DNA of 64,000 nt from assembly GCA_045653425.1 (NCBI GenBank), contig JAZOLU010000027.1, forward strand, positions 1 to 64,000. The letters are read 5' to 3'. The translations under genes were made by a program, and so were the position numbers. This document shows positions 8,171 through 16,469 of the stretch, one piece after another. A model generated the notes under the pieces. It was given only the letters and a program-made list of their open reading frames with translations. It searched no databases and was not told the origin of the DNA. The stretch's first letter is position 1, and every line of letters starts with the position of its first letter. Source of the DNA: RGIG3009 sp045653425. GTDB lineage: Bacteria; Bacillota; Clostridia; Oscillospirales; Acutalibacteraceae.

Positions 8171-8206
8171 AACCCCGCGAGAACACGGTGTTCTCGCGGG
8201 GTTTTT
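8171..8206. terminator. Terminator after the S41-family gene
   Basis: AACCCCGCGAGAACAC pairs with GTGTTCTCGCGGGGTT, with T and A runs outside. It ends the ftsEX-M23-S41 transcript on the minus strand and shares its stem core with the hairpin at 6253-6289. A decayed relative seems to lie at about 7205-7250, between the GH16 copies. Confidence 0.85.
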
Positions 8207-8224
8207 GCTATGTTATTATGTTGA

Positions 8225-9505
8225 TTATCCTTCTGCGGAGGTGGTTGTTGTTCCGGTGGTGGCGGTTTGCGATGCCGTGGTCGTGGTAGCGGCATTGTTC
8301 ATCAAATTCACTGACTGGTTGCTTTTTAACCAAGTTGTCGCCGCAGCCAGTTGGTCGTCCTCTTCCTCACCGAGTAATTCAAACTTCATCAATTTGTCGT
8401 ACGCCAAGTCCACCGTTTTGTCCAGAAGCAGTCCACTGTCTTTCCACGTGGTGTCACTCTGAATTAATTTTAATTCCCCTACCGTGAGCCGAACCGCCGC
8501 TTTATCCGACGCGAGCGAAAAATACTGCTGCGCCACGGCTTTGCCCGCGGTGCTGGTGCCGATTAACCGCGTTTTGGACATATCCCGCAACACACCGGCA
8601 AAAAACTCCGCTTCACCCATGGTGTTGCCGTTTACCAGCGTCACGGTCGGAGCCGTCATTTCGTACATATCCGAAGCGGTGTACGTTTCGGTCCCATTCT
8701 TTTTCACACACGCAGCATACGGGCCGCTGGGCAACAAATAGGCCAGCATTTCCTGTGCGGCCTCCAAACTGCCGCCCTCGTTCCCGCGCACGTCAAACAC
8801 AAAATACAAAGCACCTTGCTGTGTCAAATCGTTATACGCGTTTTTAAACTGCAACGGTGTTAAACTGTTAAAGGTCCGAATACGGATATATCCCACCGTT
8901 TCCTGCACCAAACGCCCCTCCACGCTCACGTTGGTATAGGTGTTGGCGGTTAATTCCATTGTAGAATCCGCCCCTGCGTGATTCACAGTCAAGCGCAATT
9001 TATCCGCGCGCGCCAGTCGCTCGGTTACCGCCATATGTGAAGCACCGGTCAACGGCACGTTGTCCATCACCGTTAACACGTCACCCGCTTTTATGCCGGA
9101 TAACGCCGCCGGTGAATTGGGCTCCACGCGCGACACCGTCAGTTGATTGTCCGCATCCACAATCAGTTGCAAACCAAATCCCGTATGGTTGCCCGCCTGC
9201 TCGCTCACCGCTTCTTTGTATTCCGCGGCAGATAGGTATGCCACATACGGGTCGTTCAACCCTTCCAAATATCCTTCTGCCAACGCCAGTCGCAAAACTT
9301 CCTCATCAATGGTATACTGTCCGCGCGCCGCAGAATCAATTTCATCCAAATAATCGTACATCGCTTGCCGCTGGCCAACGTCACTGACAAGAGAACTGAA
9401 ATGTTTCATCGCCAACATCATAGTTGCCGAAATGGTAAGAGCCACCGCCAGAATAACAACGGTAACCGCTATACCCAACGAAATTTTTCGATTCAATTCC
9501 CTCAC
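8225..9505 (-). CDS. S41-family (CtpA/CtpB-like) protein, predicted inactive
   Basis: The 426-aa protein has an N-terminal membrane anchor (10-32), a PDZ domain (about 100-180), the S41 core (about 195-370) and a Thr/Ala-rich tail (from 405). C-terminal processing proteases use a Ser-Lys pair 25 residues apart, plus a Gln four residues after the Lys. Here K322 and Q326 are present (TAGKAVAQ), but position 297 is Gly in NTMGEAE, where active members have SASASE. It is therefore probably a non-catalytic scaffold or regulator. It ends the ftsE-ftsX-M23 operon, the setting in which ctpB occurs in Bacillus. The start (GTG at 9505 or a nearby TTG) is uncertain. Confidence 0.85.
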   Translation of the reverse strand: MRELNRKISLGIAVTVVILAVALTISATMMLAMKHFSSLVSDVGQRQAMYDYLDEIDSAARGQYTIDEEVLRLALAEGYLEGLNDPYVAYLSAAEYKEAVSEQAGNHTGFGLQLIVDADNQLTVSRVEPNSPAALSGIKAGDVLTVMDNVPLTGASHMAVTERLARADKLRLTVNHAGADSTMELTANTYTNVSVEGRLVQETVGYIRIRTFNSLTPLQFKNAYNDLTQQGALYFVFDVRGNEGGSLEAAQEMLAYLLPSGPYAACVKKNGTETYTASDMYEMTAPTVTLVNGNTMGEAEFFAGVLRDMSKTRLIGTSTAGKAVAQQYFSLASDKAAVRLTVGELKLIQSDTTWKDSGLLLDKTVDLAYDKLMKFELLGEEEDDQLAAATTWLKSNQSVNLMNNAATTTTASQTATTGTTTTSAEG

Positions 9506-9522
9506 CCCGCTTTTCGGTTCTC

Positions 9523-10740
9523 TTACTTCGGTTTCACAATAAAGCCGTTGCCCACCGGGTCCACGCGTTTGTTGTCCACCCGCACCTCAAAATGCAAGTG
9601 CGGCCCTGTGGAATTGCCGGTGCTTCCAATGACACCCAGCTTGGTGGTGCCGCCGTACACCGTTTGCCCCACCGACACCGAAGGTGCATACCGCATATGC
9701 GCATACAACGTGACAATGCGGCGACCGTTGGCATCCTCACCGTGGTCAATCATCACAAAGTTTCCGTAACTGTAATGCATCTTTTGCGCTTTAATGACCA
9801 CGCCATCCGCCGCGGCAATAATCGTTTTGCCCAAGCAGCCGCGTGCCCAAATGTCCGTGCCGCCGTGGTAGCCGCTGCCGCGATTGCCAAATGGAGAAGA
9901 AATGCCGTTCACTCCCGGTACCGGCCAGTACATTTTACCGCCGTAAGTATTCGCGGGCGGCGTGCCGTTGAGCAACGCCTCAATTTCGCGGTCCAGTTCT
10001 TCCTCGGCCTTTTTTACCTGCTCCAACCGTTTTTCGTAAGTATTCATCTGCTTATCAAGCTTGTCTTGTTCTTTTTTCGCCTTGGAATACGTACTGTCCA
10101 GCTTATCGTAACTGGTATCCAGCGTGCCTTTGGTGGTTTCTAAATCGGCTTTTTCAATTTCGGTTTCCGCCTTTTGCGCCTCTACTTGTTCCTTTTTCTT
10201 CAAAATTTCGGCCTTGTCGGCCTCCGCTTTGTCACACAACGCTTGGTCGTGCGCCGCCACGGATTCCACAATCTTGGCTTTCAGCAAGTAATCCTCGTAA
10301 CTGGTAGTGCTCATTAGCAATTGCAACGAGGAATAGTTGCCGGTTTTGTTAATTGCCTTTAACCGTTTTTTCAGTTTCTCCAATACCTCCGCCACTTCTT
10401 TCTCTTTGGCGGCAATATCGCTATTCAACTGTGTAATTTCTGCCTCTTGCGCGGCAATTTCTTTGTCCAGTTTGGTGATTTTGGAGCGATACCCGTCAAT
10501 TTGGTTCTCCAAATTGGTTATCTGCTTTTTCAGGTTGTTCACCCGTTTTTGCTGGTCTTCCACGCTATCGCCCAGCGTGTCAATCGCCGCTTCCAGCTCT
10601 TTTTGTTCCTGTTGCAAATTCGCAAGCTCGTTTTTCTTGTCACTCACCTCATCCGCACTCACCGGTGCGGACAAAAACAACGCCAGCAACACGCATAGCA
10701 ACGCGAGTAGCGAAACTGCTCTGTTGTTTGTGTGTTTCAT
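9523..10740 (-). CDS. EnvC/CwlO-like coiled-coil M23 murein hydrolase
   Basis: The 405-aa secreted protein has a signal peptide (1-29, ending VSA), two long coiled coils (about 30-130 and 165-250) and a C-terminal LytM/M23 zinc peptidase domain (about 280-400). Both zinc motifs are intact: HGGTD and HLHFE. Such proteins are activated by the FtsEX transmembrane complex through the coiled coil and cut peptidoglycan cross-links during growth or division. The gene directly follows ftsX, which fits this partnership. The ATG at 10740 follows AAGGAG by 8 nt. Confidence 0.9.
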   Translation of the reverse strand: MKHTNNRAVSLLALLCVLLALFLSAPVSADEVSDKKNELANLQQEQKELEAAIDTLGDSVEDQQKRVNNLKKQITNLENQIDGYRSKITKLDKEIAAQEAEITQLNSDIAAKEKEVAEVLEKLKKRLKAINKTGNYSSLQLLMSTTSYEDYLLKAKIVESVAAHDQALCDKAEADKAEILKKKEQVEAQKAETEIEKADLETTKGTLDTSYDKLDSTYSKAKKEQDKLDKQMNTYEKRLEQVKKAEEELDREIEALLNGTPPANTYGGKMYWPVPGVNGISSPFGNRGSGYHGGTDIWARGCLGKTIIAAADGVVIKAQKMHYSYGNFVMIDHGEDANGRRIVTLYAHMRYAPSVSVGQTVYGGTTKLGVIGSTGNSTGPHLHFEVRVDNKRVDPVGNGFIVKPK

Positions 10741-10774
10741 TGTTATAACTCCTTTTTTGTCGGAATCCTGCGCC

Positions 10775-11659
10775 TTATTCGGTTTGTTCTTTCAAATAGC
10801 GGGTAATGGAAATACCGCTGCCAAGCAACCCTGTGAGCACGCCGCCGGCAACAAAGCCAACTAACAATTGCCACCATACCGTAGTAAACGAAATTAATTG
10901 GAACAAACTGCCGAAGTCAAACATTCCGCCCACCAACGTGTATAGCCCGAAAACTAAGCCATACGCCAAAACGCCCGCCGATGCCCCCAAAATGATGCCA
11001 CCCACCATAAAGGGGAACCGAATAAACCACCGCGTAGCACCAACCGAGCGCATAATGAAAATTTCCAGCCGACGGCTGTATACCGTTAATTTAATGGTGT
11101 TGGATATGATGAACAGCGACACCAAAAGCAACAGCGCAATCACCCAGCCACCAATGGTCATTACCAACGTGCGCACCTTCACAAGCGATGCGGACAGGGC
11201 CTTGTCGTAGTCCACCGATTCAATGCCTTCAATCTGCTCAATGCGGCTAACCGTGGCATCAAACAACGCCAAATCTTTAAAATGCACCACATACGTGTCC
11301 GGTAACGGGTTGTCGTTTTCCAAATCCTCCAACAGTGCGCCGAGTTCATCTTCATACCGTGTCAACAACTCTTCTTTGGATTCAAAGGTTACCTCGGCCA
11401 CGTTATCCATATCGTTTAACGTTTGTCCAATAGCGGCCAACTGCTCGTCGGTGGTGCCTTCATTCACGTATGCCACCACCACGTTTTGCTGATACGCCCA
11501 CGCAAACCCGTGTTCAATGTTTTCAAACACCAAATACGAAGCACCGGTAATGAGCAGGCAGGAAACCAACACCAAAATGGAGGCCATCGACATAAACCAG
11601 TTGGTTTTTAACCCACGAAATCCTTCACGCACCAAAAAACGGAAAGTGTTAAATCTCAT
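10775..11659 (-). CDS. ftsX: Cell division ABC-type permease FtsX
   Basis: The 294-aa product has the FtsX layout: TM1 near 20-43, a large extracellular loop (about 45-165), then three TM helices (about 170-195, 220-250, 260-285). FtsX carries no ATPase. With FtsE it transmits ATP hydrolysis across the membrane to an extracellular hydrolase, here the coiled-coil M23 protein encoded next. The ATG at 11659 overlaps the end of ftsE by 11 nt; longer in-frame starts would fall inside ftsE. Confidence 0.93.
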   Translation of the reverse strand: MRFNTFRFLVREGFRGLKTNWFMSMASILVLVSCLLITGASYLVFENIEHGFAWAYQQNVVVAYVNEGTTDEQLAAIGQTLNDMDNVAEVTFESKEELLTRYEDELGALLEDLENDNPLPDTYVVHFKDLALFDATVSRIEQIEGIESVDYDKALSASLVKVRTLVMTIGGWVIALLLLVSLFIISNTIKLTVYSRRLEIFIMRSVGATRWFIRFPFMVGGIILGASAGVLAYGLVFGLYTLVGGMFDFGSLFQLISFTTVWWQLLVGFVAGGVLTGLLGSGISITRYLKEQTE

Positions 11660-12338
11660 GCATTTCCACCTCCGGTTCCTTGGTGTCGGACAGCACCGTA
11701 CCCTCGCCAATGGTAATCACACGGCGGTTGAACGATTTGACCAAGTCGTGCTCGTGCGTTACCACCAAAATCGTCGTGCCGCGGCGGTTAATTTCCGTGA
11801 GCAACTCCATAATTTCATAAGACAATTCCGGGTCAATGTTGCCGGTGGGCTCGTCCGCAATAATCAGAGAGGGATTGTTTACCAACGCCCGCGCCAAACC
11901 CACGCGTTGTTGCTCGCCTCCCGATAATTCCACAGGGAAATTCTTGGCCTTGTTCTGCAACCCCACCAATCCCAAAATATACGGTACGCGCCGCCGAATC
12001 TCACTGCGGGAAGCACCCACCACGCGCATGGCAAACGCCACGTTGTCAAACACCGTCATGGTGTTAATCAACCGGAAATCCTGAAACACAATGCCCATCG
12101 ACCGCCGCAAATACGGAATCTGCCGCGCTTTGAGTTTGGAGAGCTTAAAATTGCTTACAATCACTTCGCCGGAGGAGGCTACCTCCTCGCGAGTAATCAG
12201 TTTCATAAACGTGCTTTTGCCGGCACCGGAGGCCCCCACAATAAAGACGAATTCTCCATCGTCAATTTTGATGTTCACACCTTTGAGTGCTTCAATGCCG
12301 GTTTCATAGGTTTTATGTACATCCCGAAATTCTATCAA
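11649..12338 (-). CDS. ftsE: Cell division ABC ATPase FtsE
   Basis: The 229-aa ABC ATPase has Walker A GASGAGKST (35-43), Q loop FQDFR, signature LSGGEQQRV and Walker B LIIADEPTGNID. It pairs with FtsX to control cell-wall hydrolysis. The start is taken as the TTG at 12338 because AAAAGGAGG ends 10 nt before it and the product then begins MIEFRDVHKTY, as in the family; the GTG one base after the Shine-Dalgarno is too close. First gene of the ftsE-ftsX-M23-S41 operon. Confidence 0.92.
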   Translation of the reverse strand: MIEFRDVHKTYETGIEALKGVNIKIDDGEFVFIVGASGAGKSTFMKLITREEVASSGEVIVSNFKLSKLKARQIPYLRRSMGIVFQDFRLINTMTVFDNVAFAMRVVGASRSEIRRRVPYILGLVGLQNKAKNFPVELSGGEQQRVGLARALVNNPSLIIADEPTGNIDPELSYEIMELLTEINRRGTTILVVTHEHDLVKSFNRRVITIGEGTVLSDTKEPEVEMHEI

Positions 12339-12363
12339 TCCGAGCACGCCTCCTTTTCCACGG

Positions 12364-12463
12364 TTGCTCACCGCTACCGCACGTCTATTATATCATAAAC
12401 CCAAAGGCGGAACGCCTTTGTACGGCGCCAGCCGTTGCCGCACCGCAGTGCGGCTGGTTTTTT
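12364..12463 (+). other. Hairpin-rich leader; possible antisense small RNA
   Basis: On the plus strand TTGCTC and TATTAT are 16 nt apart (12364-12391). They are followed by hairpin AAAGGCG/CGCCTTT and then CCAGCCG (12428-12434) pairing with CGGCTGG (12451-12457) before six T (12458-12463), a good intrinsic terminator. This could be an RNA of about 65 nt opposite the ftsE leader. The same DNA also has a minus-strand TATAAT (12387-12392), so it may only be ftsE promoter sequence plus palindromes. Confidence 0.3.
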
Positions 12464-12548
12464 GATACAATGTTCTCGAATGAAAACCCCCGGTTTTCAA
12501 ATGCCGGCAGACATTTCGGCGGCGTTCCACCGCCGTCGGTTCGAGGTT

Positions 12549-12578
12549 ATTATATCACATCCGCGGGTGCCGGAGCAA
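12549..12578 (-). promoter_or_regulatory. Distal promoter of the ftsEX operon
   Basis: On the minus strand TTGCTC, 18 nt, TATAAT with TGTGA just before the -10. The leader to ftsE is about 200 nt and contains several palindromes (GGCGG/CCGCC; TGAAAACC/GGTTTTCA; CCAGCCG/CGGCTGG; AAAGGCG/CGCCTTT). A second extended -10 lies at 12387-12392. Confidence 0.6.
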
Positions 12579-12617
12579 CCCGCATATATTGGTAATTCCC
12601 AAGCCAACGCAATAACG

Positions 12618-13703
12618 TTAATATTTCACGGGGTTTGCGGTCAAGTATTTCTTTACCATCAACGCCACTTTGAACACAATGGCATCGTCAAACTCGCGCA
12701 AATCCAACCCGGTCAGCCGCTTAGTTTTTTCCAAACGGTATACCAGCGTATTGCGGTGAATAAACAACCGTCGCGACGTTTCCGACACGTTCAAATTGTT
12801 TTCAAAGAACCGCTGAATGGTGAACAACGTCTCCTGGTCCAGCGAATCAATCGAGCCGTTCTTAAACACTTCGCGCAGGAACATCTCGCACAGGGTGGTG
12901 GGCAGCTGATAAATCAAACGAGCAATACCCAAATGGTCGTAGCTGACAATCGGCTTTTCGGTGTCAAACACCTTGCCCACTTCCAATGCAATCTGTGCTT
13001 CCTTAAACGAGCGTGCCAGCTCCTTAACGCCTTCCGCCGGCGTGCCGATACCCACACTTACCTGCGTGTAGAACTCGCTTCCCAATGTGTCGGCAATGGA
13101 CTGTGCCAGTTTTTCCAAATCCTTGGACTCCACCTTGGTGCGCAGTTCTTTTACCACGGCAATGTCGGTTTCGCTGATATTTATTACAAAATCGCGATTC
13201 TTTTCCGGAAACAGATTTTGAATAACTTCAAACGCAGAAATCTCGGTGGCTGTGTGAATATGCACCAGCAACACCACACGGCTCACATCATCGCTGAAAT
13301 GCAGTTCGCGCGCTTTTAAATAAATGTCGCCGGGCAAAATGTTATCCAAAATAATGTTTTTCACAAAATTGCCGCGGTCATGTTTCTCATCATAATACAG
13401 CTTAATATTGGACAACGAGATGCTGAGCAACGTGGCGTATTTTTCCGCCTGCTCATCCTCGCCTTCCACAAACACAAAGTAATCCCCGTGCGGACGCGAA
13501 CCAAAGCAACGGTAAGTATACCCATCCTGTTTTAACGTTTCCTGCGTGCTGAGCGAAACGCCCAACAATCCTTCGTAGGTTTCACCCATACGCCCCAAAT
13601 CACTGCACGCCACCACGGCAAAAGTTTCATCAAGCACACCAAAGGTACGGTCAATAACCTCTTTCATTTGATTGACAATTCCTAAAAACAAACGATTCGG
13701 CAT
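12618..13703 (-). CDS. PucR/CdaR-type transcriptional regulator
   Basis: The 361-aa protein has an N-terminal sensory half with no clear motif, a GGDEF-like CdaR middle region (about 165-260, ending QVSVGIG...FKEAQIALEVGK) and a C-terminal PucR helix-turn-helix (about 300-355: FFENNLNVSETSRRLFIHRNTLVYRLEKTKRLTG). Such regulators control sugar-acid, purine or amino-acid use. Nothing here tells the target, although a sugar-ABC ATPase gene lies next to it. The start ATG at 13703 follows AGGAG by 7 nt. Confidence 0.85.
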   Translation of the reverse strand: MPNRLFLGIVNQMKEVIDRTFGVLDETFAVVACSDLGRMGETYEGLLGVSLSTQETLKQDGYTYRCFGSRPHGDYFVFVEGEDEQAEKYATLLSISLSNIKLYYDEKHDRGNFVKNIILDNILPGDIYLKARELHFSDDVSRVVLLVHIHTATEISAFEVIQNLFPEKNRDFVINISETDIAVVKELRTKVESKDLEKLAQSIADTLGSEFYTQVSVGIGTPAEGVKELARSFKEAQIALEVGKVFDTEKPIVSYDHLGIARLIYQLPTTLCEMFLREVFKNGSIDSLDQETLFTIQRFFENNLNVSETSRRLFIHRNTLVYRLEKTKRLTGLDLREFDDAIVFKVALMVKKYLTANPVKY

Positions 13704-13747
13704 AGTCATTCTCCTCATCCGTTAAAATTACAAAGACATATATACTC

Positions 13748-13776
13748 ATATTACACAATTTTGACGAAAATTTCAA
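13748..13776 (-). promoter_or_regulatory. Promoter of the PucR/CdaR-type gene
   Basis: On the minus strand TTGAAA, 17 nt, TAATAT, about 45 bp upstream of the start codon at 13703. Confidence 0.65.
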
Positions 13777-13881
13777 GGAAAAAAGCGAAATTTACTACGT
13801 AATTTTCAAAAATTAGCAGTTTGCCTTCTTTATCTGACCTGACAGACAGCCCGCGCACCCCCCGTATGCCGCCATATAAAA

Positions 13882-13915
13882 AAGCACCCACACATCGCTC
13901 GATGTGTGGGTGCTT
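13882..13915 (-). terminator. Terminator after the sugar ABC ATPase gene
   Basis: AAGCACCCACACATCG pairs with CGATGTGTGGGTGCTT around a 2-nt loop, immediately after the stop codon. Confidence 0.85.
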
Positions 13916-13924
13916 GGTTGGTGT

Positions 13925-15067
13925 TTAGTTGCAAATTGTTTGCTCGGTTTCCTTGTCAAACAGATGAATCTTGGTGTTGTCGATGACCATATCGATTTCA
14001 TCGCCCGGACGAGCGGGGGAAGTCGGGTCGACACGCGCAGTGAGGTTGCTGCCTTCCACGTTGACATACAGGAAGATTTCGGCACCCATCATCTCGGTAA
14101 CTTCTACCTTAGCGCGCATACGACAATCCTCGAACACTTCCAAGAAACGGGGTTCGTCGTGTACATCCTCAGGACGGATGCCCATAACCACTTCTTTGCC
14201 CACGTAGTTTTCCAAAACGCCGTCCTTGTTCTTGGATTGCGGCAACGGAATACGGTACTTAACACCTTTGCGGGTTTTGGTGTCTTCCGAGCCGAACTCG
14301 CAATAATAGGTGTCGCCATCTTTGCCGATAAGCACATCCACAAAGTTCATTTGCGGGCTGCCGATAAAGCCGGCCACGAACATATTGCACGGATTGAGGT
14401 ACAAATTGTTCGGGCTGTCCACTTGCTGAATCAGACCGTCTTTCATAACCACAATGCGGTCACCCATCGTCATAGCTTCGGTCTGGTCGTGGGTAACGTA
14501 AATGAACGTGGTGCCAAGTTTCTGGTGCAATTTGGAAATTTCGGTTCTCATTTGTGCACGCAACTTAGCGTCCAAGTTGGACAGCGGTTCGTCCAGCAAG
14601 AAAACTTTGGGCTCACGCACAATGGCACGACCCAACGCCACACGCTGACGCTGACCGCCGGACAATGCCTTCGGCTTTCTGTCGAGCAGGTGAGCAATGT
14701 CCAACACGCGGGCGGCTTCTTCCACGCGACGCTTGATTTCATCTTTCGGGGTTTTGCGAAGTTTCAGACCGAACGCCATGTTCTCGAACACGGTCATGTG
14801 CGGATACAACGCGTAGTTCTGGAACACCATCGCGATGTCGCGGTCTTTGGGGGCGATGTCGTTGACCAAACGGTCGCCGATGTACAGTTCGCCGCTGGTG
14901 ATTTCTTCCAAGCCGGCAATCATACGCAAAGTGGTGGATTTACCGCAACCGGAAGGACCAACCAAAATGATGAATTCTTGGTCCTTGATTTCCAAGTTAA
15001 AATCGGAAACCGCAACCACGCCGCCGGGGTACTTTTTGTAGATGTTTTTCAAGGATAAGCTTGCCAT
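13925..15067 (-). CDS. ugpC: Multi-sugar / glycerol-3-phosphate ABC transporter ATPase (UgpC/MsmK type)
   Basis: The 380-aa ATPase has Walker A GPSGCGKST (37-45), signature LSGGQRQRV, Walker B VFLLDEP, the H-loop YVTHDQTEAMT and a C-terminal TOBE/OB region (about 240-375) in which regulatory partners bind. In Firmicutes a single MsmK/UgpC ATPase often energises several sugar importers whose own operons lack an ATPase. The gene stands alone here, without permease or binding protein, which fits that shared role. It has its own terminator. Confidence 0.9.
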   Translation of the reverse strand: MASLSLKNIYKKYPGGVVAVSDFNLEIKDQEFIILVGPSGCGKSTTLRMIAGLEEITSGELYIGDRLVNDIAPKDRDIAMVFQNYALYPHMTVFENMAFGLKLRKTPKDEIKRRVEEAARVLDIAHLLDRKPKALSGGQRQRVALGRAIVREPKVFLLDEPLSNLDAKLRAQMRTEISKLHQKLGTTFIYVTHDQTEAMTMGDRIVVMKDGLIQQVDSPNNLYLNPCNMFVAGFIGSPQMNFVDVLIGKDGDTYYCEFGSEDTKTRKGVKYRIPLPQSKNKDGVLENYVGKEVVMGIRPEDVHDEPRFLEVFEDCRMRAKVEVTEMMGAEIFLYVNVEGSNLTARVDPTSPARPGDEIDMVIDNTKIHLFDKETEQTICN

Positions 15068-15171
15068 TTTACAACCTCCATATTCTCGTAGGATTCCTAT
15101 ACAATGCCACTGTTACACAAATCTTGACTTCTATATTGTATCAGAAAATTTTTGTTTTTACTACTGCCATA

Positions 15172-15933
15172 TTACACAAACTTTTTATCAGAATTCTGTC
15201 GGTGTTGAACAAAATTTGCCGATTTAACCAATTCTTGTATCTCATCGTCGGTTAGTAATCGGCTTTCCCCCTCGGAAAGTGCAGTATCCAACACCAACGG
15301 GCCTATGGCTACCCGTTTCAGCCACAAGACGCCGCGGTCCACCGTGCCGAACATCCGCTTAATCTGGTGATACCGTCCTTCGGTAATGCCAATTTCTACC
15401 AGTGGTTGCTCGCCGTCCTCCACCACGTGTACGGTGGCAGGACGGCAACGCGTGCCGTCCGCCAATACAATTTCTCCTGCAAAAAGACGACAGTGTTCCT
15501 CCGTAATTGGACCATCCAGCCGCACCAAATACCGTTTTACAATATCCCGCTTTGGTGCCAGCAAACGATGCGCAAATGCGCCGTCGTCGGTAAGCAATAC
15601 CAGCCCCACGGAATCCTTGTCCAGCCGCCCGGCGGGAAACAGCCCCTTGCGCCGCAACGCAGGGGGTAACAAATCCACCACCGTGGGCACTTTTGGGTCA
15701 CGCGAGACACACAAAACCCCCGCCGGTTTGTTTAACATCACATACACAAACCGTTGATAGCCCAGTTCCTCACCCGCTACCGCAATGCAGCACACATCGG
15801 CATCCACCTTGCGCGCCGGGTCGCGGCAGACTTCGCCGTCCACCGTCACTTGTCCCGACCGTACCAGCCGCACCGTTTCACTGCGGCTTCGCGTGCCTTG
15901 CGAGGCAATTACCTTATCCAATCGCTGCATCAT
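15172..15933 (-). CDS. rsuA: 16S rRNA pseudouridine synthase (RsuA family)
   Basis: The 253-aa protein has an N-terminal S4 RNA-binding domain (2-55) and the RsuA/RluB catalytic core with GRLDKDS (catalytic Asp near 104), KRYLVRLDG and EGRYHQIKRMFG. Family members modify U516 of 16S rRNA or related sites. The exact target cannot be fixed from the sequence alone. It begins 12 nt after the DUF4830 gene, so the two are probably cotranscribed. Confidence 0.9.
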   Translation of the reverse strand: MMQRLDKVIASQGTRSRSETVRLVRSGQVTVDGEVCRDPARKVDADVCCIAVAGEELGYQRFVYVMLNKPAGVLCVSRDPKVPTVVDLLPPALRRKGLFPAGRLDKDSVGLVLLTDDGAFAHRLLAPKRDIVKRYLVRLDGPITEEHCRLFAGEIVLADGTRCRPATVHVVEDGEQPLVEIGITEGRYHQIKRMFGTVDRGVLWLKRVAIGPLVLDTALSEGESRLLTDDEIQELVKSANFVQHRQNSDKKFV

Positions 15934-15945
15934 TGTTTGTTACTC

Positions 15946-16413
15946 CTATCCGGTTATTAACGGTTGTTCAAACCCATCCGGCGCGGTAGAGGAAATATCT
16001 CCCGCTATCACGCGGTTACGATACACGTACATACGTGCCAGCACGGTACCTTCGGCATCGGCATTGGTTACGGTATAGGTATAACATTTCACCCGCTTGC
16101 CGCCGTAATCGGTAAGTCCCAACCCCGCCGGTGTTTGCAGTGCGTCGTACGCGCGAAGCGCCTCGTCCGGTTCATCCGGCAGGCGAATTTCCTCCACCTG
16201 TTCGCTGTTTGGTTGAACCTCGTGCCCCAAATCGCGCAATAACTGCAACCGTTCCTCGGCGGAGCGCACCGTTAAACTCACCGCGCGCGCATTGGTTGCC
16301 GCGCGCGGTGACGGAATGGCCACCGCACACACCAACGCCGCCGTTACTGCCACGGCACCAACCGCTGCCGCCAACACTTGCTTTCGGCCTGCTTTTACAG
16401 AAAATACAAACAT
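15946..16413 (-). CDS. DUF4830-like membrane-anchored protein
   Basis: The 155-aa protein starts MFVFSVK and has one N-terminal hydrophobic segment (about 12-32), then an extracellular domain with LRDLGHEV, LQTPAGLGLTDYGGKRVKCYTYTV and VYRNRVIAGDIS. This pattern matches the DUF4830 family common in Ruminococcaceae. No function is established. It sits between an M24 peptidase gene and rsuA on the same strand. Confidence 0.7.
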   Translation of the reverse strand: MFVFSVKAGRKQVLAAAVGAVAVTAALVCAVAIPSPRAATNARAVSLTVRSAEERLQLLRDLGHEVQPNSEQVEEIRLPDEPDEALRAYDALQTPAGLGLTDYGGKRVKCYTYTVTNADAEGTVLARMYVYRNRVIAGDISSTAPDGFEQPLITG

Positions 16414-16469
16414 ACACCCACATCCCGTCCACTCATTTGGTACACTGTATGCGGGAATGTAGGGTCATA

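Noticed and set aside
12618..12700. Terminator for the PucR/CdaR-type gene
   Set aside because: Palindromes after the stop have no U tract in the minus direction; read-through into the ftsE leader cannot be excluded.
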